From assembly GCA_021202835.1 (NCBI GenBank), contig JAJQCI010000284.1, positions 1-6,908 of the forward strand: a DNA stretch of 6,908 bases, in the 5' to 3' direction. Both the position numbers and the translations under genes were made by a program. The notes under the pieces were generated by a model, which was not told where the DNA came from, searched no databases, and saw only the letters and a program-made list of their open reading frames with translations. This document shows, piece after piece, positions 1 to 5,864 of this stretch. Positions within the stretch are counted from its first letter, which is position 1, and each line of letters begins with the position of its first letter. This DNA comes from Clostridiales bacterium. GTDB lineage: Bacteria; Bacillota; Clostridia; Lachnospirales; CAG-274.

Positions 1-490
1 CTAAAATTATGCATTTGGGCTTCATTGCAAAAATTCCGGCTATGGCGATTTTCTGTTTCTGCCCTCCCGACAGGTTTTGGGTTGAGTACTTTTTGAACTC
101 ACTCATTCCCACAATCTCCAAAGCTCTGTCGATTTTCTCCCCCATTTCGGAGGGGGGTGTTCCTATATTTTCAAGCCCGAAAGCTATGTCTTCGTCTACA
201 ATACTGGCTACAATCTGGCTGTCGGGATTTTGAAAAACCATTCCGCAGCTTCGGCGGATTTCCCAAAGGTCGTCCCCCTTTGTGTTTCTGCCGAAAACAA
301 TAATATCCCCTTCGTCGGGCAGCCCCAGGGCGTTTATAAGCTTCGCAAGGGTAGACTTTCCCGAACCGTTTTTTCCCAAAACAGCGGCGCTCTGCCCTTC
401 TTCAACAGAAAAGCTTACACCGTCAACGGCCCTAACAGGCTCTCTCTCATCATTCTTATAATAAAATTTAACGTTCTTTCCTTCAATCAT
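1..490 (-). CDS. ecfA1: Energy-coupling factor transporter ATP-binding protein EcfA1 (partial, 3' end outside window)
   Basis: This is the ABC ATPase of an ECF transporter, which couples ATP hydrolysis to uptake of vitamins or transition metals through EcfT and an interchangeable substrate-binding S component, on the cytoplasmic face of the membrane. Reading from the ATG at 490, 163 codons are present. Walker A is GKNGSGKST at residues 39-47, the Q-loop glutamine is Q87 in FQNPDSQIV, and the ABC signature LSGGQKQK is at 140-147. The reading frame leaves the window after I-I-L, one base into the codon that should encode the Walker B aspartate. The Q-loop context (QNPDSQIVASIVDEDIAFG) and the AIAGIFAMKP stretch resemble EcfA1 rather than EcfA2. 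A GGAG ribosome binding site (499-502) lies 8 nt before the ATG. The partner genes ecfA2 and ecfT would be expected beyond base 1. It sits directly behind a terminator and is unrelated in function to the pectin genes upstream. Confidence 0.93.
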   Translation of the reverse strand, partial: MIEGKNVKFYYKNDEREPVRAVDGVSFSVEEGQSAAVLGKNGSGKSTLAKLINALGLPDEGDIIVFGRNTKGDDLWEIRRSCGMVFQNPDSQIVASIVDEDIAFGLENIGTPPSEMGEKIDRALEIVGMSEFKKYSTQNLSGGQKQKIAIAGIFAMKPKCIIL

Positions 491-508
491 AAAAACAACT
501 CCGAAGTC

Positions 509-542
509 AAAAAGGGGGCGGACGCCGAAGTGAAGTCCGCCC
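509..542 (-). terminator. Intrinsic terminator after the GH28 gene
   Basis: Read on the minus strand, an 8-bp perfect GC-rich stem (GGGCGGAC at 535-542 with GTCCGCCC at 516-523) closes an 11-nt loop, and is followed by CC and a run of five T (509-513). It begins 8 nt after the GH28 stop codon, so it probably ends the pectin operon. The T run is short, so some read-through into ecfA, which starts only 18 nt later, is possible. Confidence 0.8.
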
Positions 543-550
543 TTAATATT

Positions 551-1897
551 TTATCCTAATATTTTAATGTCCTTTGTGTTTTTCTGAACTATGGGCTCAC
601 AGTCATAAACAGGGTCTTCTATACGGCAGTTTGAGAAAACGATTTCCTCAGCGTTTTCAAGCTCGAAAGCAGGGCCGTCAACATTCTTGATTGTGAAGTT
701 TGAGAATCTTATTCCCCTAACGTTGCTTAAGAAGAAGCCCTTCTGCTTACAGGGTTCAACACCCTTTGCCATAGCCGGGAAGTCGGGGATTCCGTCGCCT
801 GTCATAGAAACGAAAACGTCCTCAAATGAGCAGTCTTCAACATATTTCTCAGCCAAACCATAAAAGAAGCCTGCCGAAGCAGAAGCCTCCTTACAGGTGA
901 TGTTTGAGAAGTTAAGACGGCGGTAGGCCGGTGTGTCCTTTGTAACGGGACGGGGGTTCTTATCCCAAACAAATTCTTCCTCACCCTTGGGGCCGCAATT
1001 GTAGTAGAGGTTTGCAATAAAGGGGCAGTGAACCTTGTTCATAATTATGTTGTTAACTCTTATGTCTTCGATAACGCCGCCTCTGCCTCTTCTTGACTTA
1101 AGTCTGATTCCTCTTTCCGTTCCTTCGAATACACAGTTTGAAATAGTAACGTATTTAACGTCGCCTGACATTTCGCTTCCCAAAACAACGCCGCCGTGAC
1201 CGTGGCACATTGTGCAGTTTGTGATTGTAATGTTTTCACAGCTTACTCTGTCGGCTGTGTCTTCGGTTCCTGCCTTGATGGCGATACAGTCGTCACCTAC
1301 ATCGATGTGGCAGTTTGAAATATGTACGTTGCGGCATGATTCGGGGTCGATGCCGTCTGTGTTGGGTGAATCGGCAGGGTTTTTGATTGAAACAGTGTCA
1401 ACGGTAACATTGTCGCAGAGAATTGTGTTAATCGTCCAGCTGGGGGAATTTGTCAAAAATACACCCTGAATAAGGACGTGTTCACATTCATAAGGAGCAA
1501 TAAGCTTAGGTCTGGGATATTTGTTTTCTCCGTCAAGGAAAATATCCCACCATTTTCTGCCGTTTCCGTTGATTGTGCCTCTGCCTGTAATTGAAATATT
1601 TGACTTTCCGTAGGCATTTATGCATGACTCATAGCAGTCTCTCTTAACACCTTCCCAACGGGACGTAACAACCTTGTAGTCGTCAATGTCGTCGGAGAAT
1701 ATGAGCTCTGCGCCGGCTTCAAGATTAAGCACGGTGTTGTCCTCCAGATAAACGGGGCCCGTCAAATATTTTCCGCAGGGAACATAAACTGTGCCGCCGC
1801 CGTCCTCCTTACATTTGGCAAAAGCCGCACGGATAGCCTCCGTAGCCTTAGTCATTCCGTCGGCCTTAGCCCCGAAGTCCTTAATGTTGTAAATCAT
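551..1897 (-). CDS. GH28 family polygalacturonase (probably cytoplasmic, oligogalacturonate-degrading)
   Basis: Glycoside hydrolase family 28 enzymes hydrolyse alpha-1,4 bonds between galacturonate residues of pectin by an inverting mechanism, on a right-handed parallel beta-helix. The product is 448 residues. It opens with the usual YNIKDFGAKADG strand and contains all four GH28 hallmark motifs: NTDGID (N179, D181), GDDCIAIK (D202, D203), GHG (233-235, catalytic histidine H234) and RLK (R265, K267). Repeated 'ISNC / ITNC / FSN' rungs run along the sequence, as expected for a beta-helix. No signal peptide is present, so the enzyme is likely cytoplasmic and acts on imported oligomers; this suggests an exo-acting enzyme, but the sequence alone does not settle exo versus endo. 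A strong GAGGAGG site (1907-1913) lies 9 nt before the ATG. It is the last gene of the pectin operon, 64 bp after the 179-residue gene, and is followed closely by a terminator. Confidence 0.93.
   Translation of the reverse strand: MIYNIKDFGAKADGMTKATEAIRAAFAKCKEDGGGTVYVPCGKYLTGPVYLEDNTVLNLEAGAELIFSDDIDDYKVVTSRWEGVKRDCYESCINAYGKSNISITGRGTINGNGRKWWDIFLDGENKYPRPKLIAPYECEHVLIQGVFLTNSPSWTINTILCDNVTVDTVSIKNPADSPNTDGIDPESCRNVHISNCHIDVGDDCIAIKAGTEDTADRVSCENITITNCTMCHGHGGVVLGSEMSGDVKYVTISNCVFEGTERGIRLKSRRGRGGVIEDIRVNNIIMNKVHCPFIANLYYNCGPKGEEEFVWDKNPRPVTKDTPAYRRLNFSNITCKEASASAGFFYGLAEKYVEDCSFEDVFVSMTGDGIPDFPAMAKGVEPCKQKGFFLSNVRGIRFSNFTIKNVDGPAFELENAEEIVFSNCRIEDPVYDCEPIVQKNTKDIKILG
561..588 (-). promoter_or_regulatory. 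Weak candidate promoter for ecfA1 inside the GH28 3' end
   Basis: On the minus strand TTCAGA (583-588, 4 of 6 matches to TTGACA) is followed after 16 nt by TAAAAT (561-566, 5 of 6 matches to TATAAT). A transcript from here would start close to position 554 and would run straight into the terminator hairpin before reaching ecfA1. Such matches occur by chance in AT-rich DNA; it is listed because ecfA1 has no other visible promoter between the terminator and its start codon. Confidence 0.2.
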
Positions 1898-1925
1898 TGT
1901 GTGTTTCCTCCTCTTATTTTTTTAT

Positions 1926-1948
1926 ATAAACGGGAAATCCCGGTTTAT
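1926..1948 (-). other. Intergenic hairpin upstream of the GH28 gene
   Basis: The 64-bp gap between the 179-residue gene and the GH28 gene holds an inverted repeat, ATAAAC-GGG / CCC-(G)-GTTTAT, with 9 paired bases, one bulged base and a 4-nt loop (1935-1938). On the minus strand it is followed by an A-rich stretch and then the strong ribosome binding site, not by a T run, so it does not look like a terminator in the direction of the operon. A role in mRNA processing or in protecting the GH28 part of the transcript is possible but is inference. Confidence 0.45.
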
Positions 1949-1961
1949 TTGTAATTAAAAT

Positions 1962-2501
1962 TTATAATATGCATGAAATAACAAGCCCATCCCAAAACTG
2001 CCTTAAAAGCCTGCCGCAAAGACGGCATTTCTCCTCAAGCTCTTCCGGCGTATTAAAGGCCTGAAGCTTTCCTGTTTCCCCGTCTTCGGCAATATCCCAT
2101 CTGCCCTCGGAATTCTCGCATTCTATAACGTGCTTCCAAGCGCCGTCTATACGGGTATTGGTTTTAAAATATTCCCTTCCGTCAAAGCTGAACTCTATTT
2201 CATTATTGACAAACAAAGCAGTAATAAAGCTCTTTTTGTCACAGCGTTCTGTCTCAGCCTCTTCAAGGTCTTCAAGAATCGCCCTAAAGGGCTTTCCGTC
2301 GATAAGCATATTGTCAAGCATTTCATCACAGGTTTCGAAATAAAACCGCCTGTTGCTTTGACAGTCAATAATATAACGCTTGTTTTCTCTGTACTCCTTA
2401 AGGCTGTCAAAATCCATATTTAAAACAAAGCTTTTTTCGCCGTATTTTAAAACTGTCTTTTTACCGTAAAAGAAGGCATTCTTCATTTCCCAAATTTTCA
2501 T
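1962..2501 (-). CDS. Uncharacterised 179-residue protein coupled to the rhamnogalacturonan lyase-like gene
   Basis: I do not recognise this family. The 179-residue product is charged and rich in Glu, Asp, Lys and Arg, with no signal peptide and no membrane segment except a short hydrophobic tail at the extreme C-terminus (LVISCIL). Alternating hydrophobic/polar segments around residues 10-30, 42-57 and 93-113 suggest beta-strands, an acidic, probably helical segment lies at about 58-85 (EMLDNMLIDGKPFRAILEDL), and a second helix at about 151-170 carries a CRLC pair (C159, C162). Seven cysteines are present in all, too scattered to define a metal site. The start is well supported: its ATG overlaps the TGA of the upstream gene in an ATGA junction, with an AGGGA site (2508-2512) 6 nt before it. 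Its base composition and strand match its neighbours, so it is very likely a true operon member. Its position suggests a job in pectin breakdown or in assisting the adjacent enzyme, but nothing in the sequence proves this. Confidence 0.82.
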   Translation of the reverse strand: MKIWEMKNAFFYGKKTVLKYGEKSFVLNMDFDSLKEYRENKRYIIDCQSNRRFYFETCDEMLDNMLIDGKPFRAILEDLEEAETERCDKKSFITALFVNNEIEFSFDGREYFKTNTRIDGAWKHVIECENSEGRWDIAEDGETGKLQAFNTPEELEEKCRLCGRLLRQFWDGLVISCIL

Positions 2502-4633
2502 AATTTATCCCTATTTTTCGGCAAAACTCCGGCTTTTACACAGGCTGTGTAATAAGTCATAAGGGGAATAAAGGACTGCCCCACTCCCTTTGAGCTGTTT
2601 CCCGAAATCACTACGGCGTCTTTCTCTGCCCTCTTGCCTGCCGAAAGAACAACGCCCTTTCCCTCAACGGCGGCTTCAAAGGTTTTAACGCCGTATTTAA
2701 GGTAGGTCTTATCTCCTGTCAGCTTATAGGCAATAACCATAGCTTCAAGAAGGGTTGTGTTTCCTGCGTTCCTCTTAAGTGAGCTAAGCTCCTTATAGTA
2801 GAAATAGCCCGAATCCAGATAGGCGTTCTCCGTTAAATCCTCTGCGGCGGAAATTATCATATCCTTTATATTTTCACTTCCGCTAATACTATAATACCTC
2901 ATTAACGAAATAATTGCAATAGAAATCATAAAAGGAACCCGAATTACCGTGTGGTCGGTATAGGGAGCCAGCCACCGGCCGTATTCCTCCTTCCACGCCG
3001 TAAAGTGTTCAACTATATCATCACAGGGAGCAAGCCACTTAGGGTCGTTCGTCTCAGCATAGAGAGCGCAGAGCGACCGCAGGGCCCAGCCTGTTTCTCT
3101 TGCGTTTACACCGCCTTTTTTATTATATCTGGGCTTCGAAAGATTTCTTATAATGTTCTCCCCCATACGAACAGCAGTGTCATAGGCTTCCCTGTCTGCC
3201 GTCAGATGATAATAATCCAAAAGGCCTTCCGCCCATTCATGACTTATTTCAACCTTTCCGCTGACATGGTCGGCGCTGTGTGTCACCTGACCGTCAAGGC
3301 GGTAAGGGTCGTCGGAGCAGTGAACAATATCAACATCCATTTGGTGCATTACACTCACAAGCATACCGTCAATGGCACGCCTTAAGCCTGTTTTGGCATA
3401 GAACACAAAGGCGGCATGGCCGAAGTCATATTCGTTATTAACCCAAACAGCCCGGCCCTGACCTCTGCCCTGGGCTGTGTAGTGGGCGTCTATGTTGTCG
3501 CCCCAGTGAATAAAGCCGTAAGCCCTGCCCCTTGAGTCGAATTTCTGCATAAGGCTTGTTTCCACTTCCTGAATTCTTTCATCTCTTTTAAGGAAAATTT
3601 CGGGGAAACATCCTGATTTTTCGTAAATCTCCGAAGGAAGGACACATTTGTCCGGCATTTGGAACATAAGGCTCCGAAGATTAACATCTTCCTTTGAAAT
3701 ACCCTTGTGTTTGTGAATAAACAAAGTTGAGGTTTTGGCCATTCCTCTGAAGAATTTAAGGGGCTCCTCTTCGGCGGCAAGAATTTTAACATTCATACCT
3801 TTTTTGTCTATGCCGATTTCAGCCGGAAAATTTTGATAGGCCTGATAAAGGGTAACAGCCGTGCCCCTGCCCTCAGCCGAGGAATCTCCGAAGAAGGTGC
3901 CGTAAAATGTTTCGGCGAAATGCTCGTTTGCGTCATAGAGAAGATATTCGGCGTCGATTTTCTGCTTTATGCTTTCCCCTTCCGTAAATTTCGTGAGGTA
4001 ATTTGATGTTCCTATTGTAAACCTGTCCTCACCTGAGTTGGCTGCAATATAGCTTAAGCTTTCAAGGGGAACATATTCCTCATTTTCACGGTTTATAAGT
4101 TTGTAATCCACTTTAACCCAAGGGCAGTTTTTGTAAGCCTGAACCGTAATTTCAAAATCCATAAAACCGCCGTGACTTCCGGCCGCCTTGAAAACAGAGG
4201 TAACAGCACCCGACCGCACCTTCCGCCACTGTCCCGAAACAACGGCCTGCCTGCCGTTTAGATAAAAGTTAAGCTCTTTTTCGAAGCTGAAAGTCTCGCC
4301 GCCGGCTTCTATGGTTAAACCGCCCTTTTCCGCTTTGTATGATATTTCTTCGCCTGAAGCTTCTTCACCGTCAAAGCATATGTAATATGTTATATCCTTG
4401 TTTTTTGGCAGACTGCATATAAAGTCGATATACAGCCATTTTATGCTGCCGCCGGGCCAAAAGGCAGTAGGCACAGCCTGCGTAGGGAAAGCCTTCCCCT
4501 CTTCGTTTCTTATAACAACACTGCCTGCGTCATTAAGTGCCCTCTCAGGCAGGGGCAGAGCCGTATTGCATGGCTCACCGATTCTGTCAAAATTTGCATA
4601 TTTTTCAAAGTATATGGGAATTTTCTCCATCAT
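2498..4633 (-). CDS. Exo-rhamnogalacturonan lyase family (PcRGLX/YetA-like) protein
   Basis: The 711-residue product resembles the family that includes the Penicillium chrysogenum exo-rhamnogalacturonan lyase (polysaccharide lyase family 26) and Bacillus subtilis YetA, which lies in a rhamnogalacturonan I cluster. Family architecture is an N-terminal RIFT-type barrel, a central beta-sandwich and a C-terminal alpha/alpha toroid. Here the first part (about 1-95) includes PTQAVPTAFWPGGSIKW (50-66), beta-rich sequence follows to about 315, and the helical part (about 350-705) carries the characteristic stretches YGFIHWGD (372-379), NNEYDFGHAAF (399-409), MDVDIVHCS (432-440), THSADHVSG (451-459) and SHEWAEGLLDYYHLT (464-478), rich in His, Asp, Glu and Tyr. 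The assignment is from remembered motifs; I cannot name catalytic residues with certainty. There is no signal peptide, and it is shorter than YetA (about 860). Two adjacent ATGs begin the frame (4633 and 4630). A GGAG site (4647-4650) inside the last codons of the upstream gene lies 13 nt before the first, which therefore fits better. It starts 10 bp after the hydrolase stop. Confidence 0.72.
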   Translation of the reverse strand: MMEKIPIYFEKYANFDRIGEPCNTALPLPERALNDAGSVVIRNEEGKAFPTQAVPTAFWPGGSIKWLYIDFICSLPKNKDITYYICFDGEEASGEEISYKAEKGGLTIEAGGETFSFEKELNFYLNGRQAVVSGQWRKVRSGAVTSVFKAAGSHGGFMDFEITVQAYKNCPWVKVDYKLINRENEEYVPLESLSYIAANSGEDRFTIGTSNYLTKFTEGESIKQKIDAEYLLYDANEHFAETFYGTFFGDSSAEGRGTAVTLYQAYQNFPAEIGIDKKGMNVKILAAEEEPLKFFRGMAKTSTLFIHKHKGISKEDVNLRSLMFQMPDKCVLPSEIYEKSGCFPEIFLKRDERIQEVETSLMQKFDSRGRAYGFIHWGDNIDAHYTAQGRGQGRAVWVNNEYDFGHAAFVFYAKTGLRRAIDGMLVSVMHQMDVDIVHCSDDPYRLDGQVTHSADHVSGKVEISHEWAEGLLDYYHLTADREAYDTAVRMGENIIRNLSKPRYNKKGGVNARETGWALRSLCALYAETNDPKWLAPCDDIVEHFTAWKEEYGRWLAPYTDHTVIRVPFMISIAIISLMRYYSISGSENIKDMIISAAEDLTENAYLDSGYFYYKELSSLKRNAGNTTLLEAMVIAYKLTGDKTYLKYGVKTFEAAVEGKGVVLSAGKRAEKDAVVISGNSSKGVGQSFIPLMTYYTACVKAGVLPKNRDKL

Positions 4634-4643
4634 ATTTTACTTT

Positions 4644-5651
4644 TCACTCCGTTTTCATAGAATTGTAAACCTCGTCTATGCCGAGGCCGTAGAACTTATG
4701 TCCGCCCCGGCCCTTTAAAACCTTTAGTCTGTCAGACCTGCCGCAGAGCTCATAAACACGTTTTGTTTCCTCTATTGCTTTTTCACAGCCGAAATTCAAG
4801 CTGTCCGCAGCGCCGTATTCTATAATGAGTCTCCGGGGGCAGACCATAGCGCCGAAATCGGCTATATCCACCCTTTCCCACAAACCGGGAACAAAATTAC
4901 AGCCGCAGAGATTGTTTTTAAGAAGAGTATCTTTAAAGCTGTGATAATATCCGCTGACATAGCATATTTTAACTCTTTCATCCAGAGCAGCAGCAAAAAG
5001 CGCCCCCAAGCCGCCCCCTGAAAAGCCCACAGCTGTCAAATGAGTCAAATCATAACCGCTTTCTTCTATATAATCTATGAATCTTGAAATTTCGGCAAAA
5101 TTTGCCCCCTGAAGAGAGGTTCCCAGTGAGGTCAGGGCGTTGTTTAAATGATTACATGAAGAGCCCTCGCCCCTTGTTTTCGAAATTTCTTCGAGACGCT
5201 CACCGAAGCCCAAAAGGTCGGGAACAAAAACAGTACAACCCTTTTTAACGAAATCCAAAGCATAGGAATAGTTATACCTTTCATCCCTTGCGCTGTCGCC
5301 GCAGAGCCCCTCCTTGCCTTCACAGCCGTGGCCGTGAAGGGCAATAACGGGAACACTGTTTCCGCCCTCTTTAGGCTCAAGAATGTAAAAAGGCATTCTA
5401 AGGTTTTCAATTCCCTCAATTGAACATTTTTTCCTTATGTAGCCGTCAAAATCTTTCCCCGAGGAAACAACCGGGCAAAATTCCTTTTTAATAAAAGCCT
5501 CTAACCCCAAAAGCCCCCTTATCTTCTCCGAAACACGCTTTTTCCAAGTCGTAAAATCCCCGGCTGTTTCCCCTGAAAAAGCGTCTTTTCTGTAGTCGTT
5601 TTCTATTCTGTTTTTCAAAAAGCTTTCCGCTTTATAATCCAAGAAATTCAT
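4644..5651 (-). CDS. Alpha/beta hydrolase, putative carbohydrate (pectin-side-group) esterase
   Basis: The 335-residue product has an alpha/beta-hydrolase core of the dienelactone hydrolase / Abhydrolase_7 kind. Numbered from the ATG at 5651, it shows an oxyanion-type HGHG at 106-109 after the strand VPVIAL, the nucleophile elbow GFSGG with Ser211, a likely acid Asp283 in EYGAADSLN, and His318 in GRGGHKFYG, giving a complete Ser-Asp-His triad in the right order. About 90 residues precede the core. There is no signal peptide. Relatives near polysaccharide genes are often annotated as acetyl xylan esterases or other carbohydrate esterases; in this operon, removal of acetyl or methyl groups from pectin fragments is plausible, but substrate cannot be read from the sequence. 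The frame could begin four codons earlier at a GTG (5661-5663), but that GTG is part of the AAGGTGA ribosome binding site serving the ATG, so the ATG is chosen. The gene runs to within 10 bp of the next one. Confidence 0.85.
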   Translation of the reverse strand: MNFLDYKAESFLKNRIENDYRKDAFSGETAGDFTTWKKRVSEKIRGLLGLEAFIKKEFCPVVSSGKDFDGYIRKKCSIEGIENLRMPFYILEPKEGGNSVPVIALHGHGCEGKEGLCGDSARDERYNYSYALDFVKKGCTVFVPDLLGFGERLEEISKTRGEGSSCNHLNNALTSLGTSLQGANFAEISRFIDYIEESGYDLTHLTAVGFSGGGLGALFAAALDERVKICYVSGYYHSFKDTLLKNNLCGCNFVPGLWERVDIADFGAMVCPRRLIIEYGAADSLNFGCEKAIEETKRVYELCGRSDRLKVLKGRGGHKFYGLGIDEVYNSMKTE

Positions 5652-5659
5652 AAATAAAA

Positions 5660-5666
5660 TCACCTT
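5660..5666 (-). promoter_or_regulatory. Ribosome binding site that fixes the hydrolase start
   Basis: On the minus strand AAGGTGA (5660-5666) is a strong anti-16S match ending 8 nt before the ATG at 5649-5651. The upstream in-frame GTG (5661-5663) lies inside this site and has no usable site of its own (only TGACTTTAA precedes it), so the ATG should be taken as the start. Confidence 0.8.
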
Positions 5667-5864
5667 TTAAAGTCAGTTCAAAACTGCCGGAACCATGCCC
5701 GAGCTCTGCGCTCGCCACAGGGTGTGCAGACCTGCAGCACCTCTACGTCAGCGTTAGGCTTGGTAAGATTAATTTATTGCCGCAAATAAAATTTTTCGAA
5801 ACATTATTTTATTACACACCTGTCGCTGACACCTCTCCTTAAAAGGAGAGGCTTGTCGCCACTT
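5667..5864. repeat. Non-coding stretch dense in inverted repeats (MITE/REP-like element or structured leader)
   Basis: No plausible gene is seen here. Inverted repeats include CAGTT/AACTG (5674-5678 with 5682-5686), CGAGC/GCTCG (5700-5704 with 5710-5714), a bulged hairpin GGTGTGCAG/CTGCAGCACC (5721-5741), TTTATT/AATAAA with a GCCGCA loop (5773-5778 with 5785-5790), AATAAAAT/ATTTTATT (5785-5792 with 5806-5813, exclusive of the previous one), a longer-range GTCAGCG/CGCTGAC (5747-5753 with 5824-5830) enclosing the AT-rich part, and CCTCTCCTT/AAGGAGAGG (5832-5851). CACCTCT occurs twice (5738-5744, 5830-5836), as does TGTCGC (5821-5826, 5854-5859). There is no T run after the last palindrome on either strand, so it is not a standard terminator. 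The palindrome style resembles intergenic repeats scattered in Clostridia, but copy number cannot be judged from one window. No convincing promoter for the hydrolase was found in it. Confidence 0.5.
5832..5851. repeat. 20-bp palindrome just downstream of the pectinesterase gene
   Basis: CCTCTCCTT (5832-5840) and AAGGAGAGG (5843-5851) are perfect inverted copies separated by AA. It begins 13 bp past the pectinesterase stop in the direction of transcription. In the transcript it would fold into a 7 to 8 bp GC-rich hairpin that could protect the 3' end of the pectinesterase message or partly uncouple it from the downstream genes. No poly-T follows. Confidence 0.75.

Noticed and set aside
9..559. 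Two plus-strand open frames (74 and 109 residues) over the ecfA1 region.
   Set aside because: They lie opposite a clear ABC ATPase with intact Walker A, Q-loop and signature motifs. They have no ribosome binding sites of note and no recognisable domain.
1212..1469. An 85-residue plus-strand open frame.
   Set aside because: It is antisense to the GH28 catalytic motifs (NTD, GDD) and carries no features of its own.
2951..3385. A 144-residue plus-strand open frame.
   Set aside because: It is antisense to the conserved helical part of the YetA-like gene, has no family resemblance, and is best explained as an antisense shadow.
3490..3792. A 100-residue minus-strand open frame inside the YetA-like gene.
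   Set aside because: It is an out-of-frame shadow of a longer, motif-bearing frame on the same strand.
5667..5760. Possible lysine (L-box) riboswitch, because GTAGAGGTGC on the minus strand resembles the start of that aptamer.
   Set aside because: The other conserved lysine-aptamer blocks (such as CCGCCGAAG and the GGGGCAG region) are missing, and a lysine switch makes no sense before pectin genes.
5832..5851. The 20-bp palindrome as an intrinsic terminator of the pectinesterase gene.
   Set aside because: Neither strand has a T run after the stem, so it is listed as a repeat/hairpin only.
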